DNA from: Coriaria nepalensis
Taxonomy: Eukaryota; Streptophyta; Magnoliopsida; Cucurbitales; Coriariaceae
Length of the DNA stretch: 64,000 nt
Direction: 5' to 3'
NCBI GenBank assembly: GCA_027186245.1
Contig: CP114488.1
Coordinates: 1,872,501-1,936,500, forward strand
Shown here piece after piece: positions 10,840 to 21,769 of this stretch (within the stretch, counting starts at the first letter, position 1; each line of letters opens with the position of its first letter). The translations under genes and the position numbers were made by a program. The notes beneath the pieces were generated by a model. That model was not told the DNA's origin. It saw only the letters and a list, made by a program, of their open reading frames with translations, and searched no databases.

Positions 10840-12746
10840 AAAACCTAATATCATATGCAGACTCGGCTATGATCTAGTTGGATTCTACTCGATTCCTCTT
10901 CTCTAGTAGCCATAGGATCCGCCCTATCCTCTGGCTATGTTCATCTGATGACCACTTGGTCTATGCACAAGATCTACAAGTGCAATACCTTCAATCTCAC
11001 CACGAAACACCTCATTTCAGTTGACACCGAACCCACCTACTTATCTCAAGCAATGGCGCACCACTATGTCCGATGAATTTAATGCCTTGTTATGACATGG
11101 CACATGAGAGCTTATTCAGGTGATGAACGCTTGTAACTTGGTTGGTTACAAATGGGTGTTTCGGATCAAAAGAAAATATGATGGCTCCATTGACCGGTTT
11201 CATGCCTATTTTGTTGCCAAAAGTTTTCATCAACGACTGAGGTTAGACTATAGCAAGACTTTTAGCCCGATTGTGAAACCTATCACTATTCGCACCATAT
11301 TATCACTTGCGGTCGTGAAAGATGGGTGCATTCGCCAACTTGATGTCACCAATGCTTTCCTACATAGTACACTTTCAAAGGAAGTTTTCAAGTCTCAACC
11401 ACCTAGGTTCATTGACTCTACTCACTCAGATCATATATGTCATTTATGTAAGTCTTTTTATAGCCTTAAACAAACCCCCCCCATGTATGGTACCAAGCAC
11501 TTAGTGCAACCCTTTGTCACACTGGGCTTTACTCAATCCCAGTCGAACACTTCGTTGTTTACTTTACATTGTGACGGGTCCCACATCTACTTTCTAGTTT
11601 ACATGGATGATCTTCTCATTATCAGTAATGAATCACACTTTATCTCCTTTATTATTTCTAACCTCCGTTTGTGTTTCTCCATTAAAGACTTAGGTACCTT
11701 GACCTATTTTCTTAGTACATTTTTGCGAAGGTCTCTTCCTTTACTAATAAAAATATATTATGGACATTCTAAACTATCACAAAATGGATGATGCGTGTTT
11801 TCTCCCTATGCCTATGGAAGCTCCGACTTCTCTTACCAAAAAAGATTCACTCGGCTTTGCCGACGCAACTAAATACCGTCAAGAAATTGGTGCCCTTCAA
11901 TGCCTCACCTTAATGCGTTCAAATATCGCCTTCTCACTAAATCGGTTGGCACAATTCGTATCTGCACTTTACATCATTGGGTTGTTGTTAAGAGACTTTT
12001 TCGGTACCTTAAAGGCATAATTAGTCATGGGCTACTTCTTCGTAAGTCTACTTCTTTCCAACTTAGTACTTATTCAGATGCAGATTGGAGCGGAAATCCA
12101 ATTGACCAAACTTTCGCATATGTATTCCTTGTCTTTCTCAACCAAATTCCACTAGCTAAGAGTGCATGTAAACAACGATTCATTGCTTGTTCATCTACAG
12201 AAGTTGAGTATCGCGCTTTAGTGTGTACGACATCCGAAGTAAGGTGGATCCAAAACTTATTTTCAAAACTTTTGATTCCATTGTGTCGTCCACCCACTAT
12301 TTTTTATGACAACATTAATCTCTTAATCTGGTTTTACATTCTCGGATGAAGCACATCTCGGTGGATATTCGTTTTGTGCATGATTTAGTCACGAAAGGCT
12401 TGATTTTGCTCTCCCACATTAGTATAATTAATCAACTTGCAGATTTATTGACCAAAACTATTTGTCGTTCTCGCTTCCAACTATTACGTGAAAAAATTAG
12501 CATCGGTGACCGATGACAAAATTAGCGTCGTCGACTAGTCGCTAATTTTATGGAGGCACATAAAGGGTTGTGCACAATCTTCGTAATATTAGCTAAAATC
12601 CCTTACGTCAATGTAAAAATTCATATTTGTATCTATTAGATTTTCTTCTCTAGTTCCCTCTAGGGTTTGTTCATGTATATATAAGGGTCATTACCCTCTC
12701 TAATCAAAGTTAAGCAGTTTATTATTTCATTTATAAATCTTATACA
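10840..12746 (+). mobile_element. Ty1/copia retrotransposon relic (RT, RNase H, 3' LTR)
   Basis: Reverse-transcriptase signatures are readable: QWRTTMSDEFNALL at about 11055, YKWVFRIK, FSPIVKP, QLDVTNAFLH and the active-site YMDDLLI near 11600. RNase H follows in other frames (YSDADWSG near 12070, STEVEYRA near 12200), with an end-of-pol motif near 12450. The frame breaks at stops and shifts around 11090, 11780 and 12020-12350. From about 12550 the sequence looks like a copia LTR, with TATATAAGGG at about 12677 followed by a CTCTC-rich R region and ending near TTATACA at 12746. No matching 5' LTR or gag is visible, so it is a 5'-truncated, inactive copy. Confidence 0.85.
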
Positions 12747-14930
12747 TGGGGAAAGAGATTAAATGCATACACAATCAAAGAATTATTAAACATAAATAAA
12801 AAAGAAAATGTCACTAGCTCGTGACATAACATATTTCATTACAACTTCCTTCCTATTATAGATTATAGATTATAGATTAACAAAAGAGATGAAGGAAAAA
12901 GAGGTCGATCAAGTAGTTGTGTAGAAATATAATAACAATCAAGCAAAAATATAACTTGATTATCAAATAAAGTTTTCTGTAAAAACCAAAAGGGTATTCC
13001 CAAGTGAAGCTTTCAAAATCAAAGATGCATGCATTGACCATGGGAGTTGAACACGCATGAACTTGAAAAAATTAATCGTAAAACTTATCCCTTGCTTATG
13101 TATGGTTTCCTTTCATGACGTAGTTTTTATTTCCTCTTGTCGATTTTTATATAAGAAAAATTTACATTCATGACTCAATATTTAAAAGGCATTTGATGAG
13201 AGGAAATTCAAGAAGCAATATTTTGGGATAGAGTTAAATAGTCTTTTAGATTTTTTTTTTTAATTTTTTTAATTTTTTTCTTTAAGTAAATGATTAAATT
13301 AAAGTAAGTAATCTAAAAGGATATATATGGAAGTTTACTTCAAATTTAGTTGACATGATAGAAAATTTCAGCACCATATGTGCTTAGAATGAATTTAATC
13401 ATAATTTTTATATTATATAATTACGATATGTATATATATATATATATTTTTTATATTGATCAGGTACAAATTTGACGGGTGGGTAAAGTCATCACTCGTC
13501 ACCCAATCCAAACATGTCGAGAGATCGGACATCAAGTCTATATTCACATCGTATTATTTTAAATTGTTATATTTTATTTGAAGTTAATTTAAATAGTTGA
13601 TTGATAGTTATTTTAAACCTTCCTATATATATTTATTTTTACCATTCATTTTAATCTGTTAACTTAAATTAAAAATATTATTTATTTAAAAAAGATTACA
13701 TAATTAATTCATTTTAAATTACCGAAGATGGGATGTACTTAAATCACTTCATTTGTGCAACGACGATACATACATATAGACATAAGGGACAACCGGACAA
13801 GGCTTGACAGAGAGATTCATTTATATGCTGAAATTGATAGGGCTACTACTAGGCTCACGGTTTTGTCAATCACGAGAAAGTGCAAAAGGCAACCCCACTA
13901 GAAGCTAGAAGGATCATATTAAGGTTAACATCTAGGGTCCATCAGTGTTCTATTTTCTAGGATGCCATACTATTCTTTATTACATGTCGTTACATGAATA
14001 TAAATGTTGGTTCTAATTATCACACCCCATGTTTTGTTCCATCCCATGCACGCCCGTCCCTACACCCTTTTCGGCCCATAAACGATTGCTTTCCCCATAG
14101 CCGCATGTTTCTTGCCCCCACACTCATTTTGGCCCTAAATCGTGGTCATTATATGCCTCCTTGCACAAACTTCGATAGTTCATACACCTTTGGTTTGAAT
14201 CAATGCGTTAGAATGAAATATATTCTATTTAATTGTATAGTTTGATTTTATAACGAAGCGTAAATGATTTTTTCAATTTTTATTTAAATGAGAAAATAAT
14301 TTATCTATTATTTTTAAATGTTTTACTTATTTTTTTATATGATTAAATATAATAGAAATAAAAAATTTTATTTTTATTTTCATTCACATTTTTATATTCA
14401 TCGCATTTCATTTAAGAATATAAAATATGATTATAGATTAATCTTTCTTTTAATTATTGATATTCTGAATCCTCATTATTAATAAAATTGAAACGATTTA
14501 CGGATTAATCAAAATATCATTTCAATTTACTAAAATCTATTATTTAAATGAAATTAAATCTTATAAAATCATATTAAATATTTGACGATACATTCCATAA
14601 TTACCAACCACATATACATAAGAGATTGATCATCCCACTAATTAATTACATTAAAGGAATTAACCTTCATAATTAAGAAACCCTCCTAGAATTAACTATT
14701 TTGTGCATGAAAGTGGGTCACTACAAATTAACAAGAGAAACTAATTGATTAATTAATTGTAAGAACAAAAGTTATGTACTTGAGAGTTTTAGGCAAGTAA
14801 GAAAGAAATGGGACCCTAAAATGGCGGGCGACAAGTGTAATGAAAATTGGTACCAGGTCAGAGTTCACAGAGGAGTTTACGTGGAAAAAGCCGGAAAGGA
14901 GGCAAATTGATTATTTCTTCTACATTCATA
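12747..14930. other. Gene-free intergenic region
   Basis: AT-rich DNA with a (TA)n run at about 13429-13448. A slightly less AT-rich patch at 13994-14245 has an open frame with no recognisable family. No gene is supported. Confidence 0.4.
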
Positions 14931-14938
14931 CTACGACC

Positions 14939-15113
14939 CAACGGTCATTTAAACGGATAATAAAGTCTGACTCGTAAGTGTGACAAACACGTGCTTTCTA
15001 GCTGAAGAAAAGAGAAGGGAAGAGAATAGAATATTTACACACCAACTCCCTTCTCTCTTTCTCCCCTCTGTCTCTTTATAACGGTCATATTTTACCGACA
15101 TGTCTCAACGGTC
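14939..15113 (+). promoter_or_regulatory. Cluster of MSA-like (MYB3R) elements upstream of SCL28
   Basis: Four AACGG cores occur in 175 bp: CAACGGTC at 14939-14946, AACGG at 14952-14956, AACGGTC at 15080-15086 and CAACGGTC at 15106-15113. AACGG is the core of the mitosis-specific activator bound by three-repeat MYB (MYB3R) factors. SCL28 is a known G2/M target of MYB3R in Arabidopsis, so the cluster fits the downstream gene. The motifs are seen directly. Function is inferred. Confidence 0.65.
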
Positions 15114-15348
15114 ACTTTACCTCGCTTCGACCCCGCCCTCATTCTGGAATCTCCACCCTTGGATCAGAATCTCACGGCCCATCTCTCTCCTACTAATGTT
15201 CCTTCACTCCTTTTCTTTTTTCATCTTCCTTCCCCCACCATTATTTTTATTTTCTCTGGTAAATCAAAATCACTCTTAGAGAGAGGGAGAGAGGGAGAAT
15301 ACGCCATTTGATGGTGACAGCTATTGAACGAGAACGAAACGCTTTTAG

Positions 15349-15358
15349 TATATAAAAG
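15349..15358 (+). promoter_or_regulatory. TATA box of the SCL28-type gene
   Basis: TATATAAAAG lies about 240 bp downstream of the last AACGG motif. Transcription would start near 15380, giving a leader of about 720 bp before the ATG at 16103. A good donor (CAA|GTATGT) at 15559 and acceptor-like AGs just before 16103 suggest an intron within the leader. Confidence 0.55.
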
Positions 15359-15480
15359 CAGCAATCTCTTACAGTTTATGGTTTTTTTGGGTATTGAGCC
15401 TTACTATGAAGGGTCCATCTTTCATTTTTTCAAGCTGAAGTTTGTTTCTTGGTTTTTACATCTGAACTGATTTTTCCACC

Positions 15481-15558
15481 ATGGTAGAAGCATCAATGGT
15501 TTCAAAATCTGGTCTGGGTCTGAAAATTTTTCGCGATTTCTGCAACGGATTTGATCAA
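15481..15558 (+). other. Upstream reading frame in the SCL28 leader
   Basis: An ATG at 15481 opens 26 codons (MVEASMVSK...) up to the donor at 15559. Unspliced, the frame runs further to a stop near 15640. If spliced to the AG just before AGG-ATG at 16100, it would join the GRAS frame and give an N-terminal extension. Otherwise it is a uORF. From memory Arabidopsis SCL28 starts at MLAGCSSS, so the uORF reading is preferred. Confidence 0.4.
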
Positions 15559-16102
15559 GTATGTTTCTTTATTTCTTCTTCTTCTTCCTCTGTTCATGAA
15601 AGTTTTTCTACTGTGAAGGAAATCCAAAGAGTTTTTTAAATTTAATTCAAATGAGCTTTCACTGAAATTTCAGGAATCCGATGATTGTTTGATTTTGTTT
15701 TTCTGCAAAATTGAATTGATTCTTTCATTCTTTTTGGGGTGGGATTTCATTAGCATAATTTTCTCAGTTTTTTTCTGTTTTTCCTTCTTATAAACTAATC
15801 ATCTAGGACACATTTACATAAATATACATATACTTGTGAAAATTTTATTATCAATTTTTTGGTTAGTTTTTCTCATCGGATTCCTTCTTTTCTCTTTGAT
15901 TTCTTTTCTGGGGTTTTTTGTTTTTTTCTTTGAAAAATTTTCACACACTCACATAGTTATACAAAAATCTAGTGAGAAAAGAAAAATAGCAGAGTTAGAA
16001 AGAGAGAAGAAGTTATCTACATTGGGAGGGGGATTAAGATAATAAGAACACAAAATATACAAAATTTCAAAAAAAGAAAAAGAAGTTTGTATGTAAGAGA
16101 GG

Positions 16103-17986
16103 ATGTTGGCTGGGTGTTCTAGTTCAACATTGCTGTCACCGAGGCATAGAGTAAGGAGTGAATCATCAGCATCTTGCCATTTCCAATTACCATCTTCAAT
16201 GAGCACACAAAGACTAGACTTACCACCATGTACTAGTACTACTTTCCCCCGAAAAGAGGCCTCATCCCGTTCACAGCAGCAGCCCATTAGGCCCGTGGGC
16301 CTTCCGGAATCCACCAAGTCCGCCGCCGCCACTTGTTCTCTCAAGCAGAACATCCGTCTCCCACCTCTAGCCGTGAGAGGGGCCCATGTCATCGACAATA
16401 ACGTCAACAATAGGAGCTTGAAGCGATTTGCAGAAGAAGACGAGGGTTGTTGTCTTAACAAGAGAGTGAAGAGAAAACAAAATGAAGAAGATAGCTTGAG
16501 TTTGGGCAGATTTAGTGAGAGGAATTTTTGGTTTCTTACTGGGTTAGATGTGCCTCATCAGATTCCTCCCTTTTCGGGGATAACAGATTTCGGGGAGAAA
16601 GAAGGAGGAGGAGAAACTAGCAGCCATGGACAAGGGAAAAGGGAGTTTTCAGGTTCTATCACTACTACTACTACAGAAAACCAGAGTTTGGCTGAAGTCG
16701 GAAATGGGATCGGACCCGGACCCGGACCAGGAACCGGGCCTAGGCCTTTTGGGGTCCCATACTTGCATCAAGGTGGAGAAGAAGAGGACAAGAACCATCA
16801 AGGAGAGGAACGGGATTTCGAGCTTGTTAGCTTACTTACAGCATGTGTGGAAGCAATCGGATCGAAAAACATTGCATTGATCAATCATTTTATCCAAAAA
16901 CTAGGTGGTCTTGCTTCTCCGACAAAAGGGTCTCCGCTAACCCGCCTTATCGCTTACTATACGGAAGCCTTGGCTCTAAGAGTGACCCGTCTTTGGCCCC
17001 ACTTTTTCCACATAACAACTCCTCGGGAACTTGACCGTTTAGAGAATGAAGATCCCGGCATGCCGTTTCGCCTTCTGAATCAGGTAACTCCAATCCCGAA
17101 ATTCATTCATTTCACTTCTAACGAGATTTTGCTTAAAACATTTGAAGGGAAAGATAGGGTCCACGTCATAGATTTCGGGATCGAGCAAGGTCTGCAATGG
17201 CCTAGCTTTTTCCAAACTCTAGCTTCTAGACCAAACCCTCCAAGCCATGTTCGGATCACGGGTGTAGGCGAGTCAAAGCAAGAGTTGGCCGAGACTGGAG
17301 AGAGACTAGCCGGATTCGCCCAGGCGTTGAACCTTCCATTCGAGTTCCACCCAGTCGTGGACCGTTTAGAAGACGTCCGATTATGGATGCTCCATGTCAA
17401 GGAGCAAGAGAGTGTTGCTATAAACTGCAGTAGCCAACTTCACAAGGTATTATACGATTCATTGGGAGGAGGGTTGAGGGATTTTCTGGGGCTCATTGGA
17501 AGCACGAATCCGATGGTTATGGTTGTAGCGGAGCAAGAAGGGGAACATAACGATCCAAGATTATCCGTTCGGATTTCAAATTCATTGAAGTACTATTCGG
17601 CTTTGTTCGATTCCATCGACTCCTCGAGCTTGGGGCCAGATAGCCAGGTGAGGGTCAAGATTGAGGAGATGTTTGCTCGGGAGGTTCGAAACATTGTTGC
17701 TTGTGAAGGAAGCGACCGGGTTGAAAGGCATGAGGGGTTCGCAAAATGGAAGAGCATGTTGTTGGAGCAAGGAGGGTTCAAGTGTACAAGGGTTGGAGAT
17801 AGAGAGTTGATCCAGAGCCAATTGCTTCTGAAGATGTATTCTTGTGATAGTTATAACGTGAAAAGGAAAGGTGGAGAAGAAGGAAATGGAGGAGCAGAAG
17901 GCATCACTTTAAGTTGGGAAGATCAGAGTCTTTATACAATTTCGGCTTGGGTACCTACTGATGATGTTACAGGCGGTTCGGGTTGA
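16103..17986 (+). CDS. SCL28: GRAS-domain transcription regulator, SCARECROW-LIKE 28 type
   Basis: This is an intronless 627-residue GRAS protein, nuclear. In Arabidopsis SCL28 acts with AP2-type SMOS1 and controls the G2/M transition and cell size. The start MLAGCSSSTLLSP and the STQRLDLP and LKQNI stretches match the SCL28 N-terminus as I remember it. The first 235 residues are low-complexity, with a basic cluster (KRVKRK) that may be an NLS and a Gly-Pro run near residue 210. The GRAS domain begins near residue 239 (FELVSLLTACVEAIGS). The VHIID motif is VHVIDFGI at about 353-360, followed by LHRII, PFYRE-like and the C-terminal SAW region (SWEDQSLYTISAWVPTD). Upstream AACGG motifs suggest cell-cycle regulation. 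No frame defect was seen. Confidence 0.93.
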   Translation: MLAGCSSSTLLSPRHRVRSESSASCHFQLPSSMSTQRLDLPPCTSTTFPRKEASSRSQQQPIRPVGLPESTKSAAATCSLKQNIRLPPLAVRGAHVIDNNVNNRSLKRFAEEDEGCCLNKRVKRKQNEEDSLSLGRFSERNFWFLTGLDVPHQIPPFSGITDFGEKEGGGETSSHGQGKREFSGSITTTTTENQSLAEVGNGIGPGPGPGTGPRPFGVPYLHQGGEEEDKNHQGEERDFELVSLLTACVEAIGSKNIALINHFIQKLGGLASPTKGSPLTRLIAYYTEALALRVTRLWPHFFHITTPRELDRLENEDPGMPFRLLNQVTPIPKFIHFTSNEILLKTFEGKDRVHVIDFGIEQGLQWPSFFQTLASRPNPPSHVRITGVGESKQELAETGERLAGFAQALNLPFEFHPVVDRLEDVRLWMLHVKEQESVAINCSSQLHKVLYDSLGGGLRDFLGLIGSTNPMVMVVAEQEGEHNDPRLSVRISNSLKYYSALFDSIDSSSLGPDSQVRVKIEEMFAREVRNIVACEGSDRVERHEGFAKWKSMLLEQGGFKCTRVGDRELIQSQLLLKMYSCDSYNVKRKGGEEGNGGAEGITLSWEDQSLYTISAWVPTDDVTGGSG

Positions 17987-18221
17987 TTCGGATCATGTCC
18001 AGTTTCTGTTCGTTAATTGCACAAAAGAAAGGGTCATTATTATTCTTTGTAGGTAGAGGAAATTTTTTATCATTAATTCTTTAATTCTTTTGTTGCAGAT
18101 AAAAATAAAAGTTTGTTCTATTAGTCCCATACATACTGTCAGTAGTATCTATCTATCTATCAATTGTATGAAATTTTAGTCATTTGTTTCGTTCTTTTGT
18201 TATAAAGTTAATTCAGGGGTC

Positions 18222-18534
18222 TGTAAACTTGTTTGTTATATTAAATTATGAATGAAATGGTCGTAATGATCCGAGTTTTCTATCCTGATTTATCGAAAAA
18301 TTCTTACATGAATATATTTATGATATATCGAGAAATTCTTACATGAATATGTTTACGTCGTTATGGTAATAATAAATTTGTAAACTTGTTTGTTATATTA
18401 AATTATGAATGAAATGGTCGGAATGATCCAAGTTTTCTATCTTGATTTATCGAGAAATTCTTAAATGAATATATTTATGATATATCGAGAAATTTTTACA
18501 TGAATATGTTTACGTCGTTATGGTAATAATAAAT
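18222..18534. repeat. 157-bp tandem duplication downstream of SCL28
   Basis: Copies at 18222-18378 and 18379-18534 are nearly identical, both starting TGTAAACTTGTTTGTTATAT and ending GTAATAATAAAT. Each copy itself contains two diverged units of about 35 bp (TTTATCGA...AATTCTTACATGAATAT). This is a recent duplication built on an older small repeat. Confidence 0.9.
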
Positions 18535-18936
18535 ATTCATACATTATTTTCCTTTTATTAAAATAATTAATAAATTCTTATATAATAAAGATGACATTTT
18601 CCGAAAATATTATGAGTATCCAAACAACTGCTAACCGCCAAAAGATTTCATTCTAACCTGTAAACAACAGAACTGCTTTTCCGTTAACTTCAAAGTCGAA
18701 AGGGATCAAAGATCCAACGGTCAAAAAGACAGGAGCACCCCTTACTCATTTCCTACTTCATACCTCGTCATCTCCGCCTTGAATCGGGAAATGAGAATCA
18801 TTTAGGAAGGGTGATCTCGGTATTTCGACCAGCCTATCCACAAAAAACCACGTGTTCGTACCTCTGACCTCTCTGATCATCATAATCAGAGCAGCCATTA
18901 AAGAGTGAGGAAGAAGCAGGTAAGAGAGCTCAAGCC

Positions 18937-21769
18937 ATGGGACTAGAGATGGAATCCATGGCGGCGACGATAGGAGTCTCCGTTCCAGTGCTTCGATTCC
19001 TCCTCTGCTTCGTCGCCACCATACCTGTTAGCTTCCTGTGGCGACTCGCCCCTGGTCGAACTGCTAAGCACTTGTACGCTGCCGTTTCCGGTGTGATTCT
19101 CTCCTATCTCTCTTTCGGCTTCTCTTCTAACCTTCATTTCTTGGTTCCGATGCTCTTGGGATACGCTTCCATGGTTTTCTACCGTCCTCGCTGCGGGATC
19201 GTCACTTTCTTCTTGGGATTCGGCTACCTCATTGGCTGGTAAGCTTTGTTGGAAGATTTTGAGTATTTCTGAGAATCGATGCTCCTTGAAGTGTTTGATT
19301 TGCCATCCAGTGACAATGTGCTCTAATTTTCAATGCTATATAGTTAATGAACTGGTTTAACTAAAACTTACTGAAATTAGATAAATGTTTAGAATAGCAT
19401 AAAATTTATGAATGTGTAATTATTGCACACAGTTATGAAAATTAACCTAACTAAGCTTAAGCTGGGTAATCTTTGTTTAGGAAAATTATTTGAAATAGTT
19501 TTGAGCTTTGGTTGAATATAGAACTATACTTGTTTTAGAAAGAAGTTTCGTTATTCGAGCAAAAGCTGAATTGTTGTGCTAATAAATCTGAAGCATGTGT
19601 TCCTGTTTTCTTATGTGCATGTATGTAGCCATGTATGTTACATGAGTGGTGATGCATGGAAGGAAGGCGGCATTGATGCGACTGGTAAGCACATTCGTAC
19701 TCTTTTACTTACCTTTCATTGCCATCTTAAGTACTCGAGAATATTCTGAGCTGTGATTCTGTGTCTTCTACTCAAGAGAACTAGAGAAAGCTGAGGTTTT
19801 TCAGTTAGTAGCATCTTAAAGTCCTTTGACCTAGACTTTATACAGTATATTCATGTTATAATTACTAAATGAGTACGTACTTAGCTTGTCGTTAATATTT
19901 AACTAAAGAAGTATACTCTGTTTAATATAGTTTTTTTCTTTTACATATGATTATATAGGAGCCTTAATGGTGTTAGTATTGAAAGTAATTTCATGCGCGA
20001 TAAATTACAATGATGGGTTACTGAAAGAGGAAGATTTACGTGAGGCTCAGAAGAAAAACCGGTTGATTAAATTGCCCTCATTAATTGAATACATTGGTTA
20101 CTGCCTCTGTTGTGGTAGCCACTTTGCCGGCCCCGTCTATGAAATAAAGGATTATCTCGACTGGACTGAAGAAAAGGGGGTACATTCTCTCTCTCTCTTC
20201 ATAGTTTTTTTTTTTCTCTTTTTGTTTTTTTAATAATCGGGAAACTCCTCAACGTGCCTTCGGCGTTGGGGTATAAACTCCGGGAAAGCGGTAGGGCCCA
20301 ATACATCACCGAATAAGTTAAGTGAATCCAGCTCTCACTTGGGGACTTACCCATTACTACCATTTAGCTACCCCTTGGGGGCCTCTTCGTAGATTTTTAT
20401 TTCTTTCCTTTATTATTTTTGCTAGATTTGGACAGGGACACAGAAAGGAGCTCCTAAACCATATGTGGCAACACTTCGTGCTCTTCTACAAGCTGCTTTT
20501 TGCATGAGTTTGTATCTATATCTGGTGCCGTATTTCCCATTATCCCAATTTAATGATCCTATATACAAAGAATGGGGATTTTGGAAGCGGCTTGGTTACC
20601 AATACATGTCTGGGTTTACCGCAAGATGGAAATATTATTTCATCTGGTCTATTTCAGAAGCCTCTATCATTATTTCTGGTCTCGGTTTTAGTGGATGGAC
20701 AGATTCTTCTCCTCCAAGGCCACGATGGGACCGTGCCAAAAATGTTAACATTCTTGGTGTTGAGTTGGTGAAGAGTTCCGTTGAATTGCCCCTTGTGTGG
20801 AACATTCAAGTCAGCACCTGGCTTCGCCATTGTAAGTTTTTTGAAAATTCGGGTTACAAAGGCTTAGTTATAGTGTTCATTCCGGTTAGAGTTGTAAACT
20901 GGAGTCTGGGTTGGATAAATTTTTGTTAAGCTGAGGTAAACTGGAGTTTAGTCTCAAATTAGACTTTCAAAAGCTGAACAAAATGTATACTGATACTTAA
21001 TATTAACGATTTAAAGGTATTAATATGATCTTGTTCTATGCTCCAATAGATGTCTATGAGAGGCTAATTCAAAAGGGAAAGAAACCTGGTTTCTTTCAGC
21101 TTCTGGCAACACAGACTGTTAGTGCTGTTTGGCATGTGAGTATTAATTCTCGGAAGACCCGAAAGAAAAGTTTACTGCTGATCATTGATTTTTTCCTTTT
21201 TGAAAAATATTTGGTCTTCTGAATTTAACCTCAGTTTGTTTCTTCCTATTGATCTTATGAACTATAGGGGTTATATCCTGGGTATATCATATTCTTTGTT
21301 CAATCAGCTTTGATGATTGCTGGTTCAAGAGGTACAGTGATCTAATCCCTTTACACTTTCTTTCTATTAAAATTAATCCAATTCATTCATCACCCTTTCT
21401 TCCTTTCCTTGCTCTCCAAACAACAGCTATTTATAGATGGCAGCAATCTATCCCGCCTTCCATGGCTCCTCTAAAGCACCTTATGGCATTCTTTAACTTT
21501 GCTTACTCTGTTTTGGTTCTCAACTACTCGTGTGTCGGTTTCATGGTAAGTTTCATATGTTGTGCTCATACAAGGCGCTATTATAATGTTATAGAGTTTC
21601 TGATGCTAGTGTGGTTTCTTGTTTGGAACAGTTATTGAGCCTAAATGAGACGCTTGGCTCCTATGGAAGCGTGTATTTCATTGGGACCGTTATTCCTATC
21701 ATGCTAATCTTGCTTAGTTACATAATCAAACCAGCTAAGCCTGTCTCCAAAGCTCGGAAAGTTGAGTGA
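18937..21769 (+). CDS. MBOAT lysophospholipid acyltransferase (LPLAT/LPCAT type)
   Basis: This is an ER multi-pass enzyme that re-acylates lysophospholipids with acyl-CoA in phospholipid remodelling (Lands cycle). Eight exons: 18937-19238, 19629-19684, 19959-20179, 20426-20831, 21050-21135, 21268-21331, 21427-21545, 21632-21769. They give 463 residues, matching plant LPLAT1/2 of about 462. The hydrophobic N-terminus holds several membrane segments. Diagnostic stretches are CLCCGSHFAGP near 175, SGFTARWKYYF, SEASIIISGLGFSGW, the Asn motif WNIQVSTWLRH at about 318-328, and the MBOAT histidine in AVWHGLYPGY near 357, split across exons 5 and 6. All phases agree and no stops intervene. An in-frame second Met lies five codons downstream, so the exact start is slightly uncertain. 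From memory the nearest Arabidopsis gene is At1g63050. Confidence 0.93.
20233..20395. other. GC-richer insert of unknown origin in MBOAT intron 3
   Basis: Within an otherwise T-rich intron (20180-20425) lies a block of about 160 bp of clearly higher GC, with short inverted pairs (CCTCAACG / CGTTGGGG at about 20249-20271). It has no reading frame and no recognisable element ends. It looks inserted, but I do not recognise it. Confidence 0.3.

Noticed and set aside
15949..16461. 170-codon minus-strand frame over the SCL28 start
   Set aside because: It is a shadow of the GRAS coding sequence on the opposite strand and carries no recognisable motif.
18711..18722. CAACGGTC upstream of the MBOAT gene as an MSA element
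   Set aside because: A single occurrence, with no cell-cycle link known for this enzyme. Left out as probable chance.
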